Shown one piece after another: positions 21,658 through 34,885 of a stretch of DNA of 64,000 bases. Source of the DNA: Neopestalotiopsis rosae (Eukaryota; Ascomycota; Sordariomycetes; Amphisphaeriales; Sporocadaceae). The position numbers and the translations under genes are program-made. How positions within the stretch are numbered: the stretch's first letter is position 1; each line of letters opens with the position of its first letter. Location: assembly GCA_023078685.1 (NCBI GenBank), contig JALGAS010000005.1, positions 1 to 64,000 on the forward strand, read 5' to 3'. The notes beneath the pieces are model-generated. The model was not told where the DNA came from. It ran no database searches and saw only the letters and a program-made list of their open reading frames with translations.

Positions 21658-23274
21658 ATGGTTCAACCTACTCCATCAATAGCATCATTTGCATACCCTG
21701 GCGGGGCAGGCTCGCTCCGCCGACTGTTTGAGCAAACGGCGCCAGGATTCAATACTTTACAGTCTTTCTTTTCGAAATGGTTGAATTTAGACATCACAGC
21801 ATTGGCCATGGCGCTGACGGTCTTCGGAGCTCTTAGTACAGGAAGTCAGCATCTCAAGGGTCTGGCCTATGAGGTGTACAATTGGATCGTCAGGTTCTTC
21901 ACTGCGTCCGTGTCGATTCCTGGTACCGACCGCCTGAATCGCGAGGTATTAAACTGGATTGGTGCAAAGGTGCTCGTGCGACAGCAGACTCGCATCTTGA
22001 CTGCAAGTTCCGAGCCCATTCAGAACGACGCCTGGGAATTCAGGAGAGCTGCCATTAGAAGGATCGACTACCACCAAGAGAAGCGGCTCCCCATACAATA
22101 CCTTCCTACATTCGGCATCACTTGGTTCTTCCATGAGCGTAAGGTCTTCCTCGTTCGCCGTATTGCGGATCCAAGGTCTGTTATGGGCAGTTTTCACATG
22201 TCAGCCGACTCTGCTGATCAATATGTTGTGCCTCCGGCCGGCCACGAGCCTCTGGTTGTCATGTGTCTTGGCAGGTCTGTCCAGCCCATCAAAAGATTTC
22301 TCAACACTTGTCGCGACTTTGCCGACAAGCAGCGTGAGGCTTTCGTGACAGTGCATGCTTCAAGAAATTTGTTCCATCGGGAAGGCTGGGATACTACAAT
22401 ACTACGGCCGATCCGACCTCTCGAGACGGTGCACATGGACAAAAAGGCCAAAGACGAGCTCATCCTCGATATTGGCAATTATCTCAAACCGGCCACCAGA
22501 CGATTCTATACAAACCGTGGCATTCCATATCGCCGAGGCTATCTCCTCCATGGCCCCCCGGGTACCGGCAAGACTTCACTGTCCATAGCGCTTGCCGGTC
22601 GCTTTGGTCTTGATCTATACATGATCCACATTCCAACTCTGAGCCAGGACAATGACCTGGACAGGTTATTCACCGGTTTACCACCACAGTGCATCGTCCT
22701 TCTCGAAGATATTGATGCTGTCGGAATGAAACGCCCCCGAGAGACTGAAGACACTGCCTTGGAGGCCAAGGAGCCAACGGAGATTAAAAAGATTGGCAGC
22801 CAGCTGCGCCCTGGTCGGGTTACCTTGTCAGGGCTTTTGAACATCTTGGATGGTGTAACAAGCCAGGAAGGGCGTATTGTTCTCATGACCTCCAACTTTG
22901 CCGAAACCCTTGATGAGGCTCTAGTCCGGCCTGGGAGGATTGACAAGATGATCTTCATGGGCAACATCAATAAAGATGCCGCCGAGGAGATGTTTCTTCG
23001 CTTCTATGCTCCAGACCCCAATGATGAGCCCAATGTAGCAGAACCTTGTGCAAAACTCAGCAACGAGCAGCTACAATTACTGGCATCCGACTTTAAATCG
23101 CAATTACCCACCGAGACCTTGACGCCAGCACAGCTTCAGGGATTCCTACTGAATCATCGACACGACCCTGGAAGCGCTGTTTCCAAGTTCCAGGAATGGA
23201 TTATGGCCGAGACGGTGCTCATAGACAAAGCAGAAGGAAGGGAACCCGGAGATGGAAAGATCCAAACAACATGA
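21658..23274 (+). CDS. BCS1-family AAA ATPase, mitochondrial
   Basis: Intronless, 538 residues. A single membrane segment at about 46-63 precedes the BCS1 N-terminal domain (PTFGITWFFHERKVFLVRR). The AAA module has Walker A GPPGTGKT at 299-306, Walker B IVLLEDID at 346-353 and the second region of homology with VRPGRID. Family members sit in the mitochondrial inner membrane; true Bcs1 translocates the folded Rieske protein into complex III. Filamentous fungi carry several BCS1-like paralogues, and I cannot tell whether this is the Rieske chaperone. It is divergent from COX10. Confidence 0.9.
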   Translation: MVQPTPSIASFAYPGGAGSLRRLFEQTAPGFNTLQSFFSKWLNLDITALAMALTVFGALSTGSQHLKGLAYEVYNWIVRFFTASVSIPGTDRLNREVLNWIGAKVLVRQQTRILTASSEPIQNDAWEFRRAAIRRIDYHQEKRLPIQYLPTFGITWFFHERKVFLVRRIADPRSVMGSFHMSADSADQYVVPPAGHEPLVVMCLGRSVQPIKRFLNTCRDFADKQREAFVTVHASRNLFHREGWDTTILRPIRPLETVHMDKKAKDELILDIGNYLKPATRRFYTNRGIPYRRGYLLHGPPGTGKTSLSIALAGRFGLDLYMIHIPTLSQDNDLDRLFTGLPPQCIVLLEDIDAVGMKRPRETEDTALEAKEPTEIKKIGSQLRPGRVTLSGLLNILDGVTSQEGRIVLMTSNFAETLDEALVRPGRIDKMIFMGNINKDAAEEMFLRFYAPDPNDEPNVAEPCAKLSNEQLQLLASDFKSQLPTETLTPAQLQGFLLNHRHDPGSAVSKFQEWIMAETVLIDKAEGREPGDGKIQTT

Positions 23275-23597
23275 TAATGCTCATGACAAGCGAGCTTCCA
23301 TGTTTGTGTGTAGTCCAAAAAAAGATGCTGGAATCGAGGAGAATCCAGTCACGCTGACGCACTTTTGTCTCTTGTTGCTACCTTTTTTGCACAAACATTC
23401 ACCACATCAGTCAGCTTCAACACTTCTTGGTCTCAGCTATGAGTATAAGGACACCAAGAGACACTGAACCCTGTGAGCAGTACACGTCCTGCTGTGTGGA
23501 TGATAACTCGAGTACGTAATCCGGAAATAGTGATGAAATGTGGTAAACACGGTTAAAAGTACCATGCAATATACGTAATGTACCATTGAGAATGTGT
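23275..23597. terminator. Convergent 3' region
   Basis: About 320 bp between the stop codons of the BCS1-like gene and the NTM1 gene, which point toward each other. No other feature seen. Confidence 0.4.
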
Positions 23598-24483
<886 letters not shown>

Positions 24484-25025
24484 TCGTTGCCCCTCTATTG
24501 ATGTGGTCTTGCTGCTCGTAAATCCTCTTGTCGTCGACTTTCCGGTGGTCACAGGAAGCCCGAATGTCCCTGTAATTCAATTATGCGACAATGAAAATTG
24601 CGCGACTGGCATGTGCTGGTAAGTGCTGGTAGCAGACCGTGGAAACTTTGAGCACTTCAAAGTTGCATGAGTCCTGGCTTGGTAGCAACTGATTAGCGCA
24701 CAGGTGTTTGAGGACAGCCTAAAATTTTCAGCTTTCTGGGACGGTGGGGGTAACTTGGGGCCATGTCTAAATACTAATCTAGCTACAGAGACTATATTGA
24801 ACAACACTGATCAATTGCTTGAAACAAATCTAGGAAGAAGGATTGCTTCAAAAAGCTCTTTCGTAAGAATGCATTCCATCACCGCGCCAAAAGGACAACC
24901 TCCCAGAATCGTCAGAGTGTTACGGAAAAGTCCATAGCTACTGCGTGGCAACAAAAGACCGTACGTGACCATATCGACAAGTAGGTGGTACCACATAACG
25001 CTCGGTCAACGCAGCTATTTCGTTG
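24484..25025. other. Spacer between SET and NTM1 genes
   Basis: About 540 bp; holds the 3' end of the SET gene and the promoter of NTM1, both on the minus strand. No further gene seen. Confidence 0.5.
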
Positions 25026-26512
25026 CTACATTTCCGTGGTATTCGTGAGTTGGTGAATAGTATCCGAGACTGTAGTCCGAATCTGCCGCCATCTCTGGAG
25101 TAAAAGGTCCTGTTGGGCCTGTTCCACATCTTTCATTTTCTCGATGCTGTCCACAGTTTTATCAATCGTATTGAGATATCTTCTCAGGCAGGAGGCCAGT
25201 AATGCCTTGGCTTCCTTACTAGGCTCCAATTGATCGAGGCCGTTTGCCGACTGGGAGCACAGCATTTGCATTGCACGCATGGTTCTGTCGCAAGGCTCTT
25301 TGTTGGCTCCAATTCGTAAGTCCTTGGCAAGACCCTCGGTCTCAAGATTTGACCGTTGAATTTCAGTCAATTGCGACAAGATGGCATCATCGATGCATAT
25401 CTCGTCCCAACAATTTTGTGTGAGAATGAAACCATACTCTCCAAGCAAGAAGTCATTCGTGTGTTCACCGTAAGAGTTGCAAATCTCCTCGCCGGTATTG
25501 TAGACCCTGTCAGTTGTAATGGAGTACTCTGTATCGGAATAGAGCACTCTGCAGCCTCTTTCAGCATGATTTAGGAGATCAGCTACAGGAAGAAGAGCAA
25601 TCCTTTCCAACCATTCGTACGTTTCAGTCTCTGGCGTTGAATGGTAAAAGGTTCGTGTATTCATAATGAGCCAAGACCAAAGGTATTCATCGTAGGTTAG
25701 AGAGGGAAATCTTTCCGTGACGACTTTCCATTGACCTTGAATTCTTGCGTTTTGCTCGTGTACCAAGGTCAACGCAGGCTTTGGCAACATGGCTTGCAGC
25801 TATCATAGGAGGCAGACGTTAGAAAACAATCGGCATATGAGTGACAAAACCCTCGCCTTGTCAAGACAACCAATCGTGGTCAACAACGGCGGATTGGCGC
25901 AAGAATCGCCGATGGGCCCATGACCCTAGGCCTCGAGCAGAGATGAAAGGTCTGCACAGACTACTCAGAGTAATTTTACTTACCTGTGGCGGCCACAAGA
26001 GCGGTATTGACAGTTTAAAGTCATTCATTGTGGGAAGAATGGTCTGCCAAGGGCCGACGACATGATTCAAGCAGAGATCAACAGCCAGAGAACTCTACAT
26101 GATGAAGCAAGAATGAGTACGCTTATTCCAGAATCGAGGATAGGAACAGAAGCTCAGCCCGGACAAGGGGAAGGAGCTCATAGTAGTACACAAGGTAGTA
26201 GATTGAGGAGATGGCGCGAAGAGCTTTCAATACTGACATGTATGGACCAACGCGGTGGTAATTTGTGACGAATATCGGGCGGAATAGAGTTGATGCTGCG
26301 CATCATCTTGACAGGCACTTCAAGTATGACTTCTTCAGCCTGCAGTTCCAATTGTCAGTGCTCTTTACCACGTATTGAAAGAAGTGTTCTACCTCGATGC
26401 GGCGATCCGCATAAACACCCGTGCCTCGACCTGGTGTGTAAACAAGCTTGAAGCCATTGCATCTAATTCCGTCTTGGGCGGCCCAAGTGATGAGATCCTC
26501 CACTTTTGGCAT
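25026..26512 (-). CDS. SET-domain protein methyltransferase, Rubisco-LSMT type
   Basis: Four exons in transcript order: 26512-26393, 26339-26238, 26094-25984, 25799-25026; 368 residues. The N-terminus LITWAAQDGI and GRGTGVYADRRIE match the start of SETD3/SETD6/RKM-type proteins. The SET core has LLPVADLLNHAERGCRV and then GEEICNSYGEHTNDFLLGEYGFI, containing the NH-box and the substrate-channel tyrosine in SYG. A helical C-terminal half resembles the Rubisco-LSMT substrate-binding domain. It should methylate lysine (or histidine) of a non-histone target such as a ribosomal protein. Two introns (143 and 184 nt) are longer than usual for this window, and one donor is GTCAGT. Confidence 0.87.
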
Positions 26513-27177
26513 TCTTCCAAGACCAGTTTAGTACCTGAGGTTGTGGCGTCTGTGAGGGTGCAAGAGATCCCGTCTAAAGTAACCGCAGGTATGATTTCGC
26601 TCAGGAAGAACAGAAGAATACACGACAAAGATAAGGCAGTGTCTGGTCAAAACCAGCGATTCGACGTTTACATCAGGTACTTTTCAGCGGACATTTGCTG
26701 GCACGGGAACAGGTAGATGCACTAATGTAGGTGACATGTTGGACTCTCAGCGAGTGCCTGTCCCGACCTCCCATTTGAGTAATGTGGTTGCTAGTGGTTC
26801 AACCCCGCCACTCCGGACGCTAGCGAGATGGAGTAGGTACCTAGGAGGGGATGCGGGGAGTCTCGAGCATCCAATTGCCCAACCTACAGGTGCACGAGTG
26901 ATAGATCCTGCAAGTGCTGCTAGATAGTATCGAGTTGCTGGGTCAATCGCCACTTGGCCGGCAGGTAACGAAGAGATACCTCCTAGCTTCCTAGGCAGCG
27001 ATCTGGAAATGTCAAGTCATTCAAAAACTTCATCTCACCTTCTTCGGCCACTTGTCACAAGTGAGAGAATTCTTAGCAGGAACGAGTCTGACCATGTGGG
27101 CAAATTGCACCTGCGGTCTGGCTCAATCATCCGCAAGCGTGATAGATTTCATCTACAAGACTAACTGCGGACAGACG
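26513..27177. other. Intergenic, no supported gene
   Basis: About 665 bp between the transaldolase stop and the SET gene start, both on the minus strand. A GTGG/CCAC hairpin around GGTTCAACC near 26811 recalls a tRNA T-arm, but the rest of a tRNA is absent. Confidence 0.45.
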
Positions 27178-28430
27178 TTAAACAGATCGTGCAAGCTCCT
27201 CGAGTCCTTCTTGCTTTTCGGAAAAGATGTTGATTGCCTGGATAATCTTGACCTCGCTTTGACCGTTTGAGCTTCGCGTAAAAGCCAGGCGCCAATTAGG
27301 CTCGTCCAGCGGAATACGATCGTACCTGTCAAACTGGCTCATGTTTACCTCATTGAATACTTTACCAGTCTCCCCTTCCCAAGGATTTGCTGGCGTCTCG
27401 GCCAACTTTGTGAGCAGTGGTGGCGAGACGGTGATGTGGTGGGCTCCAGCCAACAGCATGACTTCCTGGATGCTCGTGAGACTAGCAGGTAAAACTTTGG
27501 TCTTGCTTCCAATCTTTTCGTAGTATGCTTGAGCCTGTCCACAAAAGTCAAAGGCCTTGGCTTCGTCAATGTACCTAAAGTTTGGTCAACACAATATAAT
27601 ACTACTAGATGAAGCTCCTACGTACCCGGCGTCAAAGTGCACGCGCAATTCGTTTATGTAAGGAGCTATGTAGGTGCAGCCAACTTTCGATGCAAGGACT
27701 GCTTGCTCCATGCAAAACATTGTCGTTGCTAGTGTCGCAATACCCTCTGATTCAAGAGTGCGGCAAGCCAAAAGTCCCTCCCATGTCGATGGTATCTTGA
27801 TACAGATTCTCTTGCTGTCGTAAGATGGTTCGAGATCTCCGAAAATCTGGACGATTCCTGCGTCGATAATTAAAAGGTTTCCTTGCTGTTTTGCGACTAT
27901 GGTTCTTGGTACTTACGCCTCGCATTCTCAATGGTCTTCTGCGTATCATAGGAGTACTTGGGATTGGTTTGGATGTGCGAGTATCCCTTCAGGTGGGGGA
28001 CAATTTTCAGCGCCAGCTTTACCATCATACATTCCACAGCAATCTCGGCCTCATCCACTTCTGGGTACATGCTCTGCTTGGACTTTGCATAGGCGGCCGC
28101 ATCCTTGATGAGTTGAGCGTGCACCTGGTGGCCTTGACCATCTTCTCGTACGAGCTCGTGATATGCTATAGCCTTTGGACACGTTAGCTGATCTCTGATC
28201 TGCTCGGACCTTTTCATCATCATATTGGCCCATAGCTTAACGTGCCTGGTTCGATGTGCAGTCGACAAACGGACCCAACGACCTTGCGACTACATAGTGT
28301 GTAGTATGTTAATATCCAAGACTATTTAATGCTTGGGAAACATATGCTGACCTGTTTCGTCAAAGGTATCGCAGTCTACAGCCGAATGGCTTCGGAGGAT
28401 ATCCAAAAGTGTAGTTGTATCTGAGCCCAT
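27178..28430 (-). CDS. Transaldolase-family protein
   Basis: Five exons in transcript order: 28430-28352, 28289-28242, 28165-27917, 27857-27626, 27574-27178; 334 residues. The N-terminus has VDCDTFDE and then GPFVDCTSNQ. The Schiff-base lysine lies in RICIKIPSTWEG at about residue 146. TLATTMFCMEQAVLASKVGCTYIAPYINELR and KVLPASLTSIQEVMLLAGAHHITVSP are typical transaldolase barrel strands. It transfers a dihydroxyacetone unit between sugar phosphates. The sequence is the divergent kind found beside fungal metabolic clusters rather than the housekeeping Tal1. The second intron could end at TATAG (used here, with a GTTAAG donor) or be a GC-AG intron giving NQAIAYHEL. Confidence 0.87.
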
Positions 28431-29395
28431 ATTGACGGACCAAGTTCGGGTACTTGCAGAAAAAACAGCAACAAGAAATGAATACGTGAAAAAGAGGAAA
28501 GAAAAGATACATGTCTTGTCATCTACAAGTGTCTTGCTATGGCTACAAGCCAAGCCTGCGTTATTGAGTCCTGCGCACCACCAGTGCGGGGAAGTCAAAG
28601 AACCACAATAATAAGATTCAATGAGAGGCCCAGACCAAAGTCAAGGGCCCGCTCGGTAACGATTCGGTATTCAATCCACCGATCTCGGGACGAAGTAAAA
28701 ATATAGATCGGTCATCGTCACGGTGTGCCTAGACATATGTAACCTCATTCTTACTTGTCAGCATTAGATGGCTCGGGAACCCCTTGCCTCCAGCGCTATA
28801 TGCATCAAGTGATTGTCAAGGACAATCTATTATCTGCCTATCTAGGGGATGTGCACAATCACCAAGCCAGGTTGGTGTTCCGTAGAGCAGCCAAGTACTA
28901 AATGGGGAATTACAAGTAGAGACATGCTCAAATTTGATCATGGCATCGCAATGTCCCCATCAACGGGCCTCAAAGCCTAGATGAAAAAGACGTGAATGCC
29001 TCCGGACGTGTCGCTGCTTTCATCTTGCAGGAATGACAAAAGGTCGTACACCAAATTTGGAAAATATGCCCTGGAATTCTTTGTAGGCGTGTATTCTGCT
29101 CAGACATGAGCACACCTTTGTTGTAGATCTGTCAATTTAGAGTCTTGAGATATGTGGCAAGGGAGGAGAGGGAGGGAGGAATGTTGGATCTCAGCCTACA
29201 TGCCCGTTTTCGGGAATGCTTTGATGGGAAATTACAGATTCCTGGTTTCAATTGGCAATATTCTCATTGTCATTGCGATTCCTTTGCTTTATTTTCCCTT
29301 TGTCAAATCTTTCCAATCTCTGCTAGCAACTTTCTGAATACCTCGTCGTTTTGTCTAGATATGACAGAAGGCGTCTTGAAACTTGCTTTCGCATC
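28431..29395. promoter_or_regulatory. Divergent promoter, transaldolase and large zinc-finger gene
   Basis: About 965 bp between divergent start codons. A T/C-rich stretch with CTTTGCTTTATTTTCCC near 29280-29300 fits the start region of the plus-strand gene. No other gene is supported. Confidence 0.45.
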
Positions 29396-32300
29396 ATGAT
29401 AGCACCTGCTGTCGCGTCAAGGAAGAGGTCATTCCACAAACTGCAAACCTTTGAAAGATCCATATCTTCGCGGCAAATCGTCAAACCTTGTGGCGACACA
29501 AGTGCGGGCTCCGTTGCTCAGAATTCCGGCATGGCTTCTGCAACAAAGGCTACAAAAGCCCAGCCCATCGAGCAAAAGCAGAGTTCTGATTCTCTAGACT
29601 CTTCCTATCTGAATGTCCCGTTCGAAACTCGCCTGAATCCGCAAATCGGGCCAAACAGTGCGGATTTTGTGGTTATGGAGCAGTACTTTGATAGACAGTT
29701 GCGCAAGGTGGATCTCACAGTATCCGATATACTGAAGCATCACTTTACAGATTCTGAGATCCAAAATTTCATTCCGTCCCGGAATAGGACAATCGCCGAA
29801 CAACAGGAGTGCAGCACAAAGACCTTCAAGTACCTACTCAAGACAACCTTTGCAGGGAAGGCGCCGACTCTCCCCTGCAAGATGACCATGCTATACTTTG
29901 GCCTTCCTGTTGCGCCAATGAAGATGGATATAACAACAACGCCACTTGAGCAGTATCTGAAGACTCTCAAGGAGGAGGAGATTGATGCTATTCCAGATCC
30001 GCTGGGTTATCTGGAAAAGCGCCAGCATGTCTCGAGTAACGGAGCAGGTAAGCAAGCTGCGACGAACAGGAATTGTCACAGGAATATTAATTCAAGACTC
30101 TCATATAGAAAACCTGGATGTCCCCGCCATGGACCTTCGTGGTGGCAGCTTGAGTGAGCAAGAGGTCGACGCCATCTTGTCAGATATTGTTGAGGTAGCC
30201 GAGGATTCAGACGATGTCATGTCCGTTCAGTGGGAGAAGGAGGCGAGCGATCAGCTGACCATGTCTCTCCGCGGAGGCAAACTGGCGTACGACGAGCTTC
30301 CTGAGCATACCGACCTGGATGCAGAGGCTGCAGGTAGGGAGTTCCTCTACCTCTACGGCCGCCAGGGCAACATCGAAATCGGAGCGACGTGGGCTGAATT
30401 CGTCCGGGGGGTTGTTCACTTGCTAGATTTGGGTGCTGAGCAACAAGAGAGCCAAGATGCATCTTTCCATATTGGCATCGACCTATTCGAAGGCCCGGGA
30501 CAACTCACCAAACCACATCTAATGACCCAAGAAGGCCTGTTCTGGCTAAATGCGGCCAAGTATGATGATGATCCGACCAACAAAATTTTAGAGTTTGTGA
30601 CGACAAACGCAAACAAGACACACGATCTGCAGACAAATCGTCGTGTATGTTTTATCCGCCTCGCTCGGGAAGCGCGGCCGACCAATTTCCGACCTACTGG
30701 GCCGGGCTACTTGGAAGTCGTGCGTGGTGATATTCCAGAGTCGCCAAAAGCATACATGAGAATCACCAGTCTGCCAACAAGACAGAATGCACAGTCTCAG
30801 TATGACGAGGAATGGCGCAAGGCTCTCAGAACCATACTTCCCTCTCATCCACGCCACTACTGGATGGACATGGCTTTTCATACTGCATCGGGGAACAGAT
30901 GGGAGTGCGGCCAATGGTACGTCGACCAAGGGTTTCCCAGCAGTCTCGGCGGTCATATCGCAGATCATATATCGGGGCCGGATAGATTTCAAGTCATTGC
31001 TACAATGAATCCAGTAGATGAGGATGCCATTCCAATTCTCACTTCACCTTGGTATACAGCCAAGGAGGACGATGACCAACGTGGTCAAGTTCAGACCATA
31101 GCCAAAGCAGACATTGGCGGCATGAGCGACATAACCAATGCAGTCATTGCCCATCTTACAGACGGTCGATTCAAGGCGAGCGGCGACCCATATACGGCAA
31201 AAGACGTTCAGTATGTCGAGCTGTACTTACCAGCCAGAGGATTTGCGGACGATTCTGTCGAGCCGTTCAAGTGCTACTACCAGAATGGTCGGCCCATCAC
31301 ACACAACAAGCAGTGGCAACAGCGCATAGATCAGTTTCATGATGAGAACAAGACGGAATTCGATGCAGGATTCGCCATATGGGCTCGCCCCGTGTACAAG
31401 GAGTATGTTCTCGCCGATCACTTTGACCCTACCAAGTGTAGAAAAAGTTATCGTATGTCGGCCTCCTTTCTCGACTCGAGTCTCGACGCATTCAGAAGTC
31501 AAGTATCCACAAATCTCTTCCAACACAGCTTTTACAACCCAGATGATGACAACATGGTCTTGGCCTTGACCACAGCCGGAGAGTACATGCCCAATAACAT
31601 GTTGATTAGGCCTGATACGACGGATCTCGAATGGAAGAGGATGAAGAAAATGATGGCTTTTGGTTGGATAGCGGTAAACCCAGAGTATCTGCTAGCAGAT
31701 GACAAGCACACGGCCGAGATCGCCACGCGATGGGGTATGTTGATTACTTCTAAAGTGAAACCCAGCTAACAATATCTAGACGTTGACCCGGATTCCTATT
31801 GGGGTGCACGCTACAATGTTGGAAAGCCTCCACTATCAATTCTGCCGACTCCATCAGCATCAACCACGCCTGCCGTTCCCCTTGTGAACCCTGCAAAGGG
31901 TTCTGCTCCCGCACGACAGCAGGCAATGTGGAGGATCCCTAGCATGTTCTCAAACCCACTGAAACCCATCATTCCCATCACTGGAGGTCCAAAGGAGTCT
32001 AGATTGAAAGGTGACTCGCGCTCTCTTTTTGTCACGACCAACGGCAGGGAAACCACGGAGAGATCGCACAACGAGGATGACTTTCACGCTGTACGCAACC
32101 TCGCTCTTGGCCGGGTGAAAATGTGTCCATACAAAGGCTGTGGCAAGACATATGAAAACGCCAATCGGGACGCTTTCGACACTCATTTAAAGGAGGATCA
32201 CTTGCAGCTCAAGTGCCCGTACTGCTACGCAAATGGGCTGAGTGGCAATCAAACTGAAAACGGCCTCTACTTCCGGAACAAGTCTCTGGCCTTGCAGCAT

Positions 32301-34885
32301 TTTTATCAGTATCACTTGAATGATCTATTATCACAAAACAATATCGATACTACTCAAAGCAACGTCCCGGGTCCTATCCTGAACAATCAAGATAGGCGGC
32401 AAATCCTTGCAGACTACAAGCATTGCAACCAATGCGGCCGTGATCATGTACTTTGCTCGTCTCCCGCCGATAGGGATAACCACCAAAGAAAGTGCGTCGA
32501 TCTAGCTACCACGAGCGCCAGTGCAACCAAACCCGGATCTACTCGTCTGCCGGGCTATTGTGTCCACTGTGGTGAGGCATCCAATGGTTCGTGCACCAAT
32601 GCCAAGTGTGCCGGAAAAGCAACTTCGACGAATCCCCTGCCCGAGATATGCTGCCAGAACTGCGGCCTAGAATGGGCTGGCTACACTCAGGCGTACCAAG
32701 CTCAGCACAAGACAGGATGTAGACCGCTGGGGGGTCATGCTTGGGAGTTCTGCGGGTTCTGTGGCGTGTCACTCGCCGTGATGGACTATCCCTCTCGACG
32801 CGCTCATGGCGAGTTTTGCAGTAAGCGGCCAAAGGCCAAGACCAGAACGTGTCCAGAATGCTCAGTCAATCTTGAATCGCCCAAGCAGGCTCACGACCAT
32901 TTCGCACGCAAACATGCAGTTGGTGATCGCTGCTTGTGGTGCGAGCAGGCGTTTCCAGCTCATGATCGTGCATGGACCGAGGACGTCAAGATACAGCATT
33001 TTGCTGCCCACATGGGAGCACATCCTTACGTCCGTGGGATTGGTACCGGTGACCGAGTCGGTGTCAACGATCTGAAATGTCCTGGCTTCCTCGAGTGTGG
33101 CGTGGTCGTGGCTCACATGACTTCGGAACAGTATCTGGACCACATGGATCAGAGCCACGGTATTGCCATGGCGGCTGGGCAGACGCATCTGCCCAATGGC
33201 CTGCCTTTTGTCACATCCACAAAAAGCTCAAAGTCGCTGAGAGGATGGAAGACCCCAGGGCCACCCCCGCCTTCGACATCAAAAGGAGACAAGTTCCAAT
33301 GGAAATTTCACAGCACAGCTAGGCCAGAGTCCCCAGACTGGTCAAAGAGGATGCCCTATAAGCCATTCACTGCGAAAAAGTTCTTTCCCGACGAAAACCT
33401 GAGGTGCTCACGATGCTTCAAACTTGCGCCCCTCGTCACTGACCCAAACCGTGATGCAGAAATTGAAGTAAGTCACTCCTTCCCAACTTCCCCAGCTCCT
33501 ACTGCCTTGTCTGAACAACCTTGTCCTAGCTTCATTGCAATCCGGCCCTTTCCTGTCGAATTAGACGAGCCCCGGGTGTGTACAACCCCAAGGACGCCCA
33601 GGTTCCAAATACCAGTGGGTGGATTAAATTCCCACGAGGATTCGACTTCAAAGGCGCACGTCAGGCATTCTTTGACGCGTTTCCGGCTTATCACGGGAGT
33701 ATCTTTCCTGCTACCGACGATCGCGTTAATGCCGTCTACGATGATCCTGCTCAAGCACGCGGCACCCCCGGCGATGACATTTATTCGGCGTCTCAGCGTA
33801 ATGATGCGCTCGCTCGACACCAACTGCCGTGGCCTCCATATGAAGGACAAGGCTCCTATCGAAACATCGATCCAGATCGTTTTGACGGTTGGCACATAGT
33901 TCCTGCCACTCTTCCATCGTCTACCAAGACTAGAAAAAGCCATGGAAAGGCCAAGAGCGCTGTAGTAGGAAGTGCAAGTAGGGGCGATCCGGCTAGCATC
34001 CTTTTCAATGTTGACACCGATTCCGATAGCGACGAAGGAACCGGCCATTCCGAGTCAAGCACGAGCGATTATGATGAGGCGAATTCGTGGAAAGCCGGTC
34101 GTACGAGCACGAAAAGGCTGCCTAGAAGCATGCGTGCATATGATCCCTCGTATCGTAAGCTCAGCAGGGACGAAGAACCGGAAGAGGAGGTTGATGATCG
34201 CACTAATCACAAGGATGGAGCAGCCGAAAACTTTTCAATGTTGATCCCGGGAATGAAGGCCCTGCCTGCTGACTTTAGATCACCCTTGGAGCCAGGATTC
34301 CCAAGGAAGCGGTCCCGAACTCCAAAGAAAGAAGCCACGGATGACGAGAGGCCATTGAAGCGTGCCAGGGGTGCAACTTACAGTCGAGAGTCGACACCAA
34401 TAGATGAACTTACTCCAGACATTGCGAATCGATCAAGACCAGCGGCCAAGGGTCAGGACAAAGTCAAGGCCACCCCCAAACCGCATACTAAACGAGCCAT
34501 GACGCTTGGCGCGTCTCTACCCGAGGAACTGGCTACACCATCTACAGTCGCTGTGCGAAAGAGTTCACGAGCGGCGAGATCAACCAAAAAGGTTACCTAC
34601 ACAGACCATGTGGTCGATGACAACAAAGATGAATCGCTAGCTTCAAGCGGCAAGGATGCAAAGACACCAGCTAAGCGAGGCCGTAAAAAGGCAAGTGATG
34701 ACAGTCATGCTGAGAAGTCGGCCAAAACACCTTCAAAGCCGGCAGTCAAGACTATCGCCGAGACATCCGCCAAGAGGACCAGGAAGAAGACTGCTCAAGT
34801 CGAGGATACCGCATCTTCCACGGAAGCCCTCGACGGTCCAGTAGAGGATGGAAAGCGACCCAGAAGACAACCGCGATTCAAATAG
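29396..34885 (+). CDS. Large zinc-finger protein of unknown function, 1773 aa
   Basis: Four exons: 29396-30047, 30109-31734, 31780-33467, 33530-34885. I do not recognise the family. Residues 1-217 are mostly polar. Two LRGG motifs occur at 227-230 and 271-274, 44 residues apart. Residues about 290-860 form a folded-looking, Trp- and Tyr-rich region without known motifs. From about 873 to 1215 there are at least six Cys/His clusters of CxxC...H type (MCPYKGCGKTY, HCNQCGRDH, YCVHCGEA, CCQNCGLEW, FCGFCGVS, TCPECSVN, RCLWCEQAF), with a further RCSRC near 1308. The last 450 residues are charged and basic, with an AT-hook-like RGRKK near 1704 and the end RPRRQPRFK. This fits a nuclear or chromatin-associated protein (inference). 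The start could instead be the ATG at 29531. Confidence 0.8.

Noticed and set aside
26795..26830. GGTTCAACC string resembling a tRNA B box
   Set aside because: The flanking bases form only a GTGG/CCAC hairpin; no matching acceptor stem, anticodon arm or A box could be placed.
29145..29399. 84-codon frame just upstream of the large zinc-finger gene, a possible upstream ORF
   Set aside because: Overlaps the chosen start by a few bases but has no conserved features; without transcript data it cannot be told from chance.
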